Assembly: GCA_963709995.1 (NCBI GenBank)
Contig: CAVPYN010000009.1
Span: 1 to 64,000, forward strand
DNA length: 64,000 bases
DNA from: JAUIIK01 sp963709995
Lineage (GTDB): Bacteria; Chloroflexota; Chloroflexia; Thermomicrobiales; CFX8
Direction: 5' to 3'
In this document: one piece after another, positions 46,421 to 54,599 of the stretch
How the letters are laid out: each line of letters starts with the position of its first letter
How positions within the stretch are numbered: position 1 is the stretch's first letter
Translations under genes and position numbers: made by a program
The notes under the pieces: generated by a model
The model's input: only the letters and a program-made list of their open reading frames with translations
Told to the model about the DNA's origin: nothing
Database searches by the model: none

Positions 46421-47305
46421 ATGCCACTGGTTATCGGCGCGGTTGCGCCGCACGGGTTCCCGATCATCCCCGAGATTAGTGACGACGCCGACGGGGCGCT
46501 GGCAACCCGCGAGGCGATGCTTACGATGGGCAAGCGCTTCAAGGAAGCCAATCTGGATGCGATCTTCATCACCGGCCCCCACGGCATCCGGGTCAACGGC
46601 GCGATCTCGATTGCCGATGTCGCCAGGGCGGCAGGGACGCTGCACTGGCAAGGAAAAGCGATCGAGATGAACTTCCCGGTCGATCTCGAATTGGCAGACG
46701 CGATCTTCGAGGCGGCCATCGAAAAAGATGTGCCGGTCGCCGCGGTCGGCTACGGCGGCTCGAATCGCAATCAGAGCGTCCTGCCGGCTGACTGGGGGAT
46801 CATGACCCCGCTCTGGTTCGCCGGACACGATACTAACGTCGTTGGTGGTGGTTACGTCCTGGCCGACCTGCTCGGCGGCGTGCCCGAGGAGCCGACCGGA
46901 CCGCCGGCGATCATCGCCAACCCGTCGCGAATGATCCCCCGCGAGCACAACGTCGAGTTCGGCAAAGCCGTCGCCGAGGTCGCCCAGGCGAGCGATAAGC
47001 GCGTCGGCTTCATCGCCAGCTGTGACTGGGCGCACCGTCACGACCCGGATGGCCCGAACGGTTTTCACCCGGACGCGCCACGGATGGACGCCGAGGTGAG
47101 CGAGGCAATCATGCGGAACGACATCCTGAGCTTGATCGACCTCGACGACGAGTACATCCACAACGCGGCGATCGACGGCCTCTGGCAGCTGCTGATGCTT
47201 GGAGGCGCTCAACAGGTCGTCCCGATGGATGTCGATTTCCTGAGCTATGAAGCGCCAACCTACTACGGGATGATCGTCGCGACCTACGAGCCGCGCCAGG
47301 GATAG
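46421..47305 (+). CDS. LigB-type class III extradiol dioxygenase-like protein
   Basis: 294 residues with a GGAG site before the ATG. The LigB fold is seen from metal-ligand histidines at the start (IGAVAPHGFPIIPEI), in IFITGPHGIRVNG and in ASCDWAHRHDPDGPNGFHP. Fe(II)-dependent ring cleavage of catechol-like compounds is the family norm, but relatives (MEMO/AmmeMemoRadiSam B group) have other roles. It stands alone, with no ferredoxin, LigA or meta-pathway genes beside it, so the substrate is open. Confidence 0.82.
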   Translation: MPLVIGAVAPHGFPIIPEISDDADGALATREAMLTMGKRFKEANLDAIFITGPHGIRVNGAISIADVARAAGTLHWQGKAIEMNFPVDLELADAIFEAAIEKDVPVAAVGYGGSNRNQSVLPADWGIMTPLWFAGHDTNVVGGGYVLADLLGGVPEEPTGPPAIIANPSRMIPREHNVEFGKAVAEVAQASDKRVGFIASCDWAHRHDPDGPNGFHPDAPRMDAEVSEAIMRNDILSLIDLDDEYIHNAAIDGLWQLLMLGGAQQVVPMDVDFLSYEAPTYYGMIVATYEPRQG

Positions 47306-47532
47306 AGCCGGCTTCCCGATCGAGCCGTCATCGCTTCGAAGCTGGCTTGATCCTCCCTGGCGCCCGGTTAATCTGCGCCCAACGGCCAGATGGTCCCGCA
47401 GCCGCCAGGCATAATCCAGTTTCGCCAGAACCAGATATGCGTTTCTGACGTCTAGTAAGGTGAACGCTGGTGGCTGTCTCAGCGCCTGCCTGTCTCTCTC
47501 CCACACGATGCTTGCAACGAAACCGGGCCGTG

Positions 47533-48945
47533 ATGGACAGACGTCAGAGCAACGATAGTCGACCAGGCAGCAGCCGGATCCTCCTTCTCGTCCTCGTCCT
47601 CGGGCTCTTTGCCGGGGCATGCGGTGCATCCGATGAGAACGGTTCAGCGGGTACCGGCAACGAACCGGAAGCCACGATAGTGCCCGTCGAACCCAGCGCC
47701 ACGTCCGGTTCCAGCTCGACGCCAACGGAAACGCCGCAGCCCGCCGCGACCCCGGCGCCAGGGGAGGCACGCATCGACGCGCCAAAACTCTGGGAGGCGG
47801 AGTCGGGTCTATTCGTCGATGGTCAGAATAGCTTTGCGACCGATTACTACCGGGCCGCCGTCGAAGAGAACGACAGTAATCTGATCTTCTCTCCATACAG
47901 CATCGCTCTGGCCTTTTCGATGGTCTACGCGGGGGCGCGAGGAGAAACCGAAGCCCAGATGGCGGACGTGCTCGGCTTCTTGCCGCAGGAAACGCACCAC
48001 CCGGCGGCCAACGCCGTCGATTAGCGCCTGGCTTCGCTCGGCGAGAACCCGCCATCGACGAGCGCGGACCAGGGCGACGTGTTTCAACTGCGTGTCGTCA
48101 ACGCCATCTGGGGGCAGCAGGATTTCACGTTCCTGGATACATTTCTCCAAACACTAGTCATGCACTATGGCGCGCAAATGCAGACGGTCGACTTCGCAAC
48201 ACAAGCCGAGGCCGCCCGGCAGGCAATCAACGCCTGGATTGCCGACAAGACCGAAGGTCGGATCACGGAGGTGATTCCACCAGACACCTTCAATGATCTG
48301 ACCCGGCTGGTGCTGGTAAACGCAATCTACTTCAAGGCCAACTGGCTGATTCCGTTTGGTCCGAACGCAACCGAGGACGCTCCCTTCACGCTGCTCGATG
48401 GGAGCCAGGTCCAGGCGCAGATGATGCATGCCAGCCCGCGCGTTCCCTATTTCCAGGGTGACGCTTACCAGGCTGTTTCGCTGCCCTATGTTGGTCAGGA
48501 TGTCGCGATGACCCTCATCGTGCCGGACGCTGGCCGGTTAGGGGAGATAGAGGCGGGGCTGATCGCCGGATTCATCGATGATCTGCGCGCATCAGCCACG
48601 GTCCACGACGTCATTCTCTCGATGCCACGCTTTGACTTCAAGAGCGATCTCGATCTCGGCGCGCTTCTCCCGGGCATGGGCATGACGGCTCCATTCAGCG
48701 AAGTCAAGGCCGACCTCAGCGGCATCTCTCAGGAGACTTCTCTCTTCATCGCTGCGGCGATGCATAGCGCGACGATCACCGTCGATGAAGAGGGCACCGA
48801 AGCAGCGGCGGTGATCGTCGTGGAGGAGTCAAGCGGAATGGAAATGGCCGAACTGATGATCGACCGGCCTTTCATCTTCGCGATTATCGAGCGCGAAACC
48901 GGCGCGATCCTCTTTCTCGGCCGGGTCACCAACCCGGCTGGTTGA
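47533..48945 (+). pseudogene. Lipoprotein serpin with an in-frame amber codon
   Basis: Serine/cysteine protease inhibitor, 470 codons. The lipoprotein signal (RILLLVLVLGLFAGAC) and a Thr/Pro-rich linker precede the serpin core: NLIFSPYSIALAFSMVYAGA, LVLVNAIYFKANWLIPFG, ASPRVPYFQGDAYQAVSLPY, hinge DEEGTEAAAVIVV and closing DRPFIFAIIERETGAILFLG. The hinge is of the inhibitory type (GTEAAA), and counting from it places P1-P1' at Gly-Met. A TAG at 48022-48024 interrupts the frame, in NAVD-stop-RLASLGE where homologues have Gln or similar (CAG to TAG would do). The frame is otherwise perfect. Either a fresh nonsense mutation, an error, or readthrough. Confidence 0.85.
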
Positions 48946-48981
48946 TCGTCGCGCAGCTACCCGGCCAGAGCTGTTTGTTGA

Positions 48982-49012
48982 TTAGCCCGGATGATTCACG
49001 GCACGTCTCTAC
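48982..49012. repeat. Intergenic repeat, minus-strand copy
   Basis: TTAGCCCGGATGATTCA (48982-48998) followed by GGCACGTCTCTAC (49000-49012). On the minus strand these are GTAGAGACG... then TGAATCATCCGGGCTAA, the same two modules in the same order as near 38.7-38.9 kb. Confidence 0.55.
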
Positions 49013-49157
49013 GGTACACAGTCTGGGTGGAAGGATCCGGATTAGGCCCAGATGCGGAACTGAAGGCGCCACGATGGCATGACTATTGCCACCGGAGGAG
49101 AGGCGATCGGGTTCGCCCACGTACATGCGAGCACCGATCGACGAACGCAGGTTGCGC

Positions 49158-50120
49158 TCAGCGTCCAAAGTAGCGGTCGGCGGCGCGGACGTAGGCCTGG
49201 GCGATCGCGATGTGGGTGGCGTCGTCGAGGATCAGCGCGCGTTCGGTTGAGTTCGATTCGTACAGGGGCTCGGTCAGGACAACCGGAATGTTGGCGTAGC
49301 GATTTCCGAGATGGGTGCGCGGCGCGTCGTAGACGTTGCCCAGGCTCGGGAAGTGCCGGTTGCCGCGCGCGACGGCGATGTCCTCGATCACCCGCGCCGA
49401 TGGTGGCTCGTAGCCAATCGAGCGCAACGCTGTAACCAACTCATCCCGGACGATGTTGGCAAATACCAGATTCTGCTCGCTACCCTTTTCGCAGTAGTAC
49501 ACCTCCACACCCCCAGCGTTCGGATCGTCGTTGCCGTTGAAATGCAGGACGATCACCAGATCGGGATCGAATTCCAGAGCCTTTGAAGCGTGAGCGTAGG
49601 CGCGACCGTACCCTGGGTGAAAATCGGCGGCGTTGGCTGGTAGTAGCTCCGGGTGATCCAGAAAGACCGTCTCGTTGTCCGTGCGTGTCAGATGGACGAT
49701 GTAGCCAGCTTCTTCCAGCGCCGCCTTTGCATAGCCCGCGGCCCGCAGGTTGTCCTGGTACTCGATGCCCAACGCGCTGGAATCGGTGACGTGCCCCGGA
49801 TCGAGGACGATCACCGGCGCGTCTCCAGCCGTCGGCGTTGGGGCGGCCGTAGCTGTGGCGGGAGACGGCATGGCGGTCGACCGAGACGTAACTTTGTGGG
49901 TGGGGACGGTGGTTGATGTCGGGATGCGCCATGTTGGTTGCGTGGAATCGACTTGCTCTACCAGCGGGACGCTGGCTGCCGGTCCGGTCATGGACGCGAC
50001 CGTGACCGTGCTGGCAACGTCAATTGCCCGCGATTCGCGGCCCCTGCTGATGCAGGCTGCAGTGAGAAGTCCGGCCAGAAGTGCCAGCAGGATGGAGATG
50101 GCAGCCTGGGGTGTCGTCAT
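49158..50120 (-). CDS. N-acetylmuramoyl-L-alanine amidase, lipoprotein
   Basis: Amidase_3-type zinc hydrolase, 320 residues, cleaving the bond between muramic acid and the stem peptide outside the membrane. A lipobox (LLTAAC) and about 75 residues of Ser/Thr/Pro linker anchor it. The catalytic domain starts PVIVLDPGHVTDSS (first zinc histidine), with YIVHLTRTDNETVF, LVIVLHFNGNDDPNAGGVEV (zinc histidine) and the glutamate in VVLTEPLYESNSTE. Family members remodel the wall in division or sporulation-like processes. It is convergent with the serpin gene. Confidence 0.9.
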   Translation of the reverse strand: MTTPQAAISILLALLAGLLTAACISRGRESRAIDVASTVTVASMTGPAASVPLVEQVDSTQPTWRIPTSTTVPTHKVTSRSTAMPSPATATAAPTPTAGDAPVIVLDPGHVTDSSALGIEYQDNLRAAGYAKAALEEAGYIVHLTRTDNETVFLDHPELLPANAADFHPGYGRAYAHASKALEFDPDLVIVLHFNGNDDPNAGGVEVYYCEKGSEQNLVFANIVRDELVTALRSIGYEPPSARVIEDIAVARGNRHFPSLGNVYDAPRTHLGNRYANIPVVLTEPLYESNSTERALILDDATHIAIAQAYVRAADRYFGR

Positions 50121-50255
50121 GCTTTGCTCTCCACGGGAGTACGCTCGACAAAACGCGCCCCGTCCGTCTGAACCTCCCCGGTGAACCTGTTCGTGAAAGA
50201 TCCGGACGAAGCGTGAATCTCTGCCTGATATACGGATGCCAGGACCCGCTGGCGT

Positions 50256-51029
50256 CTACCTCGACGCCAGCGAGTCCTGACTGATGCCCGCCAGCAGCGA
50301 GGCAAGGACGTCCGGCGTCGACAGCATTGGCCAGTGGCCGGTCGGAATCTCGTGGAAGGTCCAGTCAGGGCCAGAGATGGGCTGGAAGAATGACGCGCCG
50401 GAGGCGATCCCGTCCTTGAGGTCCTGGACTGAGAAATCGCCTTTGCTGCACGCGATCAGATGACGGGCGTATTCGCCGCCGTACTCCCGGCTGAGCGAAA
50501 TCGGTTGCCGGTAGGTCTCGATTGGCTGGGGCGTGGCGCGTTCCTGCATCAGATTCAGTGCCGCCTCATCGAGACCAGCGATACTGGCTATCTGGCCGAG
50601 TTCTTCGATCGGCGGGAACGGCAATTTCCAACCATCTCCGTACTCTTCGACAACCTGCTCGGTCGCTGATCGTCCCTCGTCTCCGAACAGATCGAAGAGC
50701 GCCATGCCGCCCCCAAGCGGGGCGCAATCCACGTAGACCAGACTGACCAGCCGCTCCGGCACGCGGTCGGCAACCCCTTGAACGACGACGCCCGAGTAGC
50801 TATGTCCAGCGAGGATGACGTCGTGCAGATCCTCGTAGCGCAGCACGTTGACGATGTCGGTGATGTGGGTTTCGAGGTCGACCTCCGGTCGGGTCAGATG
50901 GACGCGCTCGCCAAGGCCGGTGAGCGTCGGTGTGTACGCATCATGCCCCGCCGACCGCAGTCGTGCCGCGACATCACTCCAGGCCCATCCTCCGATCCAG
51001 GCGCCATGCACGAGGACGAAGTTCGCCAT
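50256..51029 (-). CDS. Alpha/beta-fold hydrolase (esterase-like)
   Basis: 257 residues, cytosolic. HGAWIGGWAWSDVAARLRSA is the oxyanion-hole HGxW loop of the methyl-ketone/salicylate esterase group; the nucleophile elbow is VILAGHSYSGVVVQG; the histidine is in HEIPTGHWPMLSTPDVLA; the acid is probably in WTFHEIP-adjacent or the preceding strand. This group includes plant MES/hydroxynitrile lyase-like and bacterial esterases; the substrate is not predictable. It precedes, in the same direction, the amidase gene (135 bases). Confidence 0.88.
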   Translation of the reverse strand: MANFVLVHGAWIGGWAWSDVAARLRSAGHDAYTPTLTGLGERVHLTRPEVDLETHITDIVNVLRYEDLHDVILAGHSYSGVVVQGVADRVPERLVSLVYVDCAPLGGGMALFDLFGDEGRSATEQVVEEYGDGWKLPFPPIEELGQIASIAGLDEAALNLMQERATPQPIETYRQPISLSREYGGEYARHLIACSKGDFSVQDLKDGIASGASFFQPISGPDWTFHEIPTGHWPMLSTPDVLASLLAGISQDSLASR

Positions 51030-51110
51030 TGTTGTGTCCCTCTCTTCACGATTGATCGAACGAGATAATACAGGGCCTGCGAGATACCCTCCGAATCACC
51101 GATCTGGCTG

Positions 51111-51130
51111 AGTTAGCCCGAGCGATTCCA
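51111..51130. repeat. Short copy of the CGGGCTAA module
   Basis: AGTTAGCCCGAGCGATTCCA; its reverse strand reads TGGAATCGCTCGGGCTAA, close to TGAATCATCCGGGCTAA at 48,982. A further related piece is ACATTCGGGCTAA at 54,459-54,471. Confidence 0.4.
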
Positions 51131-51167
51131 GAGAAGGGTACACGTCCTGCGGCGCCAATCGGCAGGG

Positions 51168-52361
51168 CTAGGAAACGAGCCGCAACCCGGTCAGGCCACG
51201 CAGGATCGGATTGTGTCGCCATTCGATGTTTTCATCAACCAGCGCCAGATCTGGAAAGCGGTCGACGATCTTCGTGATCGCGATCTGTCCCTCAGCTCGC
51301 GCAAGCGGCGCGCCGAGGCAGAAATGGATGCCGTGGCCGAAGCCGATGTGGCGGTTGGGACGGCGTCCAAGATCGAGCCGGTCCGGCTCCGGGAATTGCT
51401 CGGGATCCCGGTTGGCCGCGCCAAGCACGAATTCGACGTGATCTCCGGCCTCGATCGTGTGATCGTCGATCTTAATCGACTCGGTTGCGAAGCGGGTTGT
51501 CAGTTGAACTGGTCCATCGAATCGGAGCAATTCCTCGATCGCCGTCCGCATCAGATCCGGATTGGCGCGCAGTCGTTCGAGTTGCTCCGGATGCCGCAGC
51601 AAGGCGAGTATGCCGTTGCCGATCAGGTTCGTCGTCGTCTCGTTGCCAGCAAACAGAATCAGGAAGATTGTCGAAATCATCTCCGCTTCGGTCAGGCGCT
51701 CTCCTTCTTCTTCCGCCTGGATCAGGCCTGTGAGCAGGTCGTCCCGCGGCTGGTCGCGGCGTTCTTCCACAAGATCCCGCAGGTAAGATGACAGTTCATT
51801 CGCGGCACGGTTGGCGCGGTCGCGGACGGCTTCGTCGGGCTGCCAGCTTCCGAGCCAGGCTCCGTAGTCATTTGCCCACCTGGTGAAACTGTCCTGATCA
51901 GCGGCCGGCACTCCCACCAGCTCGGCGATGACCAGCCCTGGAAGTGGATTCGCAAGCTCATCGATCAGATTCCAGGGTTCTCCCGGATTGACCCGGTCGA
52001 GCAAGTCGTCAACGAGCTCGGAGATCTGAGAACGGAGACCCTGAATCCGCCTGGCCGAGAAAGCCTGTGCCACTAGGCTGCGTATGCGCGAATGATCCGG
52101 CGGATCGAGGAACAGGATCATGCTGCGGTTGATGTCGATGAGCGCCTGGTACTGCGCTCGCTCCTCTTCCGGGAGGTAGTCCATCTGGCCCCGGATAGCG
52201 CTCATTCTCCGATCTGGCAGCAGTTCCGAGACATCGCGGTGGCGGCTGAGCGTCCAGGTCCGGCCGTTCTTTACCACCGGATAGTCCTCACGTAGCCGCT
52301 TGTAGATCGGGTAAGGATTGGCCATCGCCTCGGGAGTCCAGAACTCGTAGCCGCTCGACAT
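51168..52361 (-). CDS. Cytochrome P450
   Basis: Soluble bacterial P450 of 397 residues. I-helix LILFAGNETTTNLIGNG with the acid-threonine pair, ExxR in AIEELLRFDGPVQ, and the heme-cysteine loop FGHGIHFCLGAPLARAEG. Substrate-recognition regions are divergent, so the substrate is unknown. It would take electrons from a ferredoxin system that is not encoded nearby. Start MSSGYEFWTPEAMANPYPIY is typical. Same direction as the upstream lipoprotein gene but separated from it by a strong hairpin. Confidence 0.95.
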   Translation of the reverse strand: MSSGYEFWTPEAMANPYPIYKRLREDYPVVKNGRTWTLSRHRDVSELLPDRRMSAIRGQMDYLPEEERAQYQALIDINRSMILFLDPPDHSRIRSLVAQAFSARRIQGLRSQISELVDDLLDRVNPGEPWNLIDELANPLPGLVIAELVGVPAADQDSFTRWANDYGAWLGSWQPDEAVRDRANRAANELSSYLRDLVEERRDQPRDDLLTGLIQAEEEGERLTEAEMISTIFLILFAGNETTTNLIGNGILALLRHPEQLERLRANPDLMRTAIEELLRFDGPVQLTTRFATESIKIDDHTIEAGDHVEFVLGAANRDPEQFPEPDRLDLGRRPNRHIGFGHGIHFCLGAPLARAEGQIAITKIVDRFPDLALVDENIEWRHNPILRGLTGLRLVS

Positions 52362-52439
52362 GATTGGTGTCCTTGTGCTCAGGGGCGGGTGTTGACTCCA
52401 TCAGTGTAAACGTTTCGCGCGAACCGTCGAGGATTTGAC

Positions 52440-52472
52440 AATGGCCAGAGACATAGCCCGTCTCTGGCCATT
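52440..52472 (-). terminator. Perfect 13-bp stem terminator hairpin
   Basis: AATGGCCAGAGAC (52440-52452) pairs with GTCTCTGGCCATT (52460-52472) around ATAGCCC. It lies 25 bases beyond the stop of the lipoprotein gene in its direction of transcription and separates it from the P450 gene. Confidence 0.75.
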
Positions 52473-52496
52473 CGGTTCCTGGTAGTTCGTTCGTGG

Positions 52497-54281
52497 TTAG
52501 CTCAGGGGGTCCTCGCACCCCGCCTCGTCGGGTAGGAGCGGGCGAATGTGGAGGATAAACTGCTGACCGTCGCTCGACCAACGGGTGAGCGTCGTCGCGT
52601 CGGAGAGCAACGACATGACGTCGGCGAACTCCTGGTCCTCCAGGACGAAGCAGCGGGCCATCTCCAGCATTGAGTAGGGTTCGCCCATCTCCGAGAGCGG
52701 CGTGGCAAGCGGCCAGTCGATCTCGTCTGCCTCCACATCCGGTATCGGGTTGACGTCGCCTGGCTGGGAGACGATCTGGAGACGATCGGCCGGATACTCG
52801 TCCTCAACATCCAGGAAGACCTCCGCTGGAAGCCAGTTGCTGAGGGCATTCAGTTTGCCAGTGAAGGCGTCGAACTTCGCCCGGAAGGCGATTTCTTCAT
52901 CAGAGACCTGGTCTCCTATATCCCGCATGCCCGGCGCGTAGACCGAGACGACGTGTGTCTGGCTGTTGGCACGAATCGTCAGAAACCCGGTGCCGGCGTC
53001 GGCGACGTAGTTAGTCAGTTCGTCCCACTCTTGCTTGCCTTCGAGCAGGCCTGCGGCTTCCGCTTCCTCGAGCACCAGCTGGATGCCCTCGGGGGTTAGC
53101 TGTTCCACGTTGAGCGACGGTAGCGCTGGCGGTGGGAATACCGCTATCTGTGGCCCCTCGGTGAACATCCGGCCATCTCCGTAGAGGGACGCGAGCGGCA
53201 TGCTGGTAACGAGATACTCGATCGGAACGAAGCCGCCGGTCAACTCATAGCGCAAGACTACGTCATCCTCGTCGGTTGGATGTTCTATTCCGTCGCCAGA
53301 CTGTGGATCGTCGCCCGGTTCGAACGGACTCACACATGCTGGTTCGCCCGGCAGCAAGGGCCGGTTGATCAGATATGCTGTTTCCTGGAGATGCTCCCAG
53401 GGGGTCAGGATATTTGCGCCGCTGAGTGCTTCAAGCATCGTTGTGAGTTCAGCGCCTTCGAGAACGGCGCAGCGCGCGTCGCGGCCAGGCAATGCGTAGG
53501 GCTCGCCGATTGTCGACGGCGCTGCGTCAAGGGGCCAGTCCGTTGGCTCCGGCTCGATCTCAAATGCGTAGGAGATCTCGTCCCAGGGAAAGGTGATGAT
53601 CTCCAGCCGTTTCGGCACATATGCTGTCTCCGCCACGGCGATATGGTCCACCGGAAAGGTGGTTGGAGCCGAGACGATGTAATCCATGAGTTCGCGAAGC
53701 GCTTTTCGCGCCGCGACCTCCTCTTCAGGCAAATCGCTTTCGTTCTCGTCGAACTCGAGCGCGTAGACAGAGACCTGGACCGGTTCCTGGCCGGCTAGAC
53801 GAACCGTGAAGACGGAAGACGGCGCGTCCGAGACGGTCATGGAGTCGAAAGACTGATCCCCGTCTTGGAAAAGACCCGTCTCCAGAACCTTCCGTCCGAT
53901 CGCGTCCATGCCTTTGCTAGAAAGCTCAGTTACCAGGAGATTCGGGGCGGCAGGTTGAGGGTAGATCTCCGGAATCGGCCCCGGATAGATCATCTGTTTG
54001 TTGTTGAAGAGCGAAACGAGCGGCGTCCTCCGGACGATGTCTTCAGGCATCAGAAGACCGCCGTCGTGTTCGATCTGTATGACGGCTGCCTCGCCTTCTG
54101 CCGAAAAGACAGGTGTTGGGCTTGCTTCGGGGGTGGCTGTCGAGCCAGCTCCTCCCGAGCCACTATCTTCGGCATCTCCGCAGGCCCCCAGCAGCGCACT
54201 CAATGCGACGCCCGCGACGGTGGTGGTTCCAACGGCAAGGAGGCGCCGCCGGTTGAGTTTAATTTCAGTTAGCACGCTCAT
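52497..54281 (-). CDS. Tat-exported lipoprotein with internal duplication, unknown function
   Basis: 594 residues from MSVLTEIKLNRRRLLAVG, a twin-arginine signal ending in lipobox LLGAC; GGAAGGA precedes the ATG. After a Gly/Ser linker the protein is two copies of a module of about 260 residues. Matching pieces are GGLLMPEDIVRRTPLVSLF / GGFVPIEYLVTSMPLASLY, VQVSVYALEFDE / HVVSVYAPGMRD, PKRLEIITFPW / ADRLQIVSQPG, STIGEPYALPGRDARCAVLE / SEMGEPYSMLEMARCFVLE, and INRPLLPGEPACVSPF / HIRPLLPDEAGCEDPL. Each copy keeps one Cys pair that may form a disulfide. I do not recognise the family; a surface-exposed binding role is a guess. Confidence 0.8.
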   Translation of the reverse strand: MSVLTEIKLNRRRLLAVGTTTVAGVALSALLGACGDAEDSGSGGAGSTATPEASPTPVFSAEGEAAVIQIEHDGGLLMPEDIVRRTPLVSLFNNKQMIYPGPIPEIYPQPAAPNLLVTELSSKGMDAIGRKVLETGLFQDGDQSFDSMTVSDAPSSVFTVRLAGQEPVQVSVYALEFDENESDLPEEEVAARKALRELMDYIVSAPTTFPVDHIAVAETAYVPKRLEIITFPWDEISYAFEIEPEPTDWPLDAAPSTIGEPYALPGRDARCAVLEGAELTTMLEALSGANILTPWEHLQETAYLINRPLLPGEPACVSPFEPGDDPQSGDGIEHPTDEDDVVLRYELTGGFVPIEYLVTSMPLASLYGDGRMFTEGPQIAVFPPPALPSLNVEQLTPEGIQLVLEEAEAAGLLEGKQEWDELTNYVADAGTGFLTIRANSQTHVVSVYAPGMRDIGDQVSDEEIAFRAKFDAFTGKLNALSNWLPAEVFLDVEDEYPADRLQIVSQPGDVNPIPDVEADEIDWPLATPLSEMGEPYSMLEMARCFVLEDQEFADVMSLLSDATTLTRWSSDGQQFILHIRPLLPDEAGCEDPLS

Positions 54282-54599
54282 TTCCTTCCCGTGCCACTCT
54301 ACTGTTTCGATAACGAGGCTGGCACAACCGGCCTCAGATCCTAGACGCGCCGGGGCGGCGAATTGTTCCGTCCCCGGCCTACCCAATACTGTACTGGCGA
54401 CAAGGCAAGCTGTTGCTGCTGGACTGATAGTTCATCGACGGCAAACTATAGTCTGGGACATTCGGGCTAAGATTGACCGGTACAAATGAAAGTCCCGCAG
54501 TTCGCAGGACCATCGTCACTGCGCCGAATAGGACTGACGGGCTACGATCGTTGGGGATACGTGACCGGGGATGGCTGGCACAGATAAGGGTGAGAGAAC
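54282..54599. other. Divergent intergenic region
   Basis: 318 bases between the lipoprotein and the PAS-GGDEF-EAL gene; both promoters must lie here. It holds one partial CGGGCTAA repeat piece (54,459-54,471). No gene is supported. Confidence 0.4.

Noticed and set aside
48022..48024. TAG in the serpin as pyrrolysine
   Set aside because: There is no reason for pyrrolysine in a serpin and no pyl genes are in view; nonsense mutation or error is simpler.
46331..48055. 574-codon open frame on the minus strand
   Set aside because: It is the antisense shadow of the LigB-like gene and the serpin start; it crosses two plus-strand genes and has low-complexity Arg/Pro composition with no motifs.
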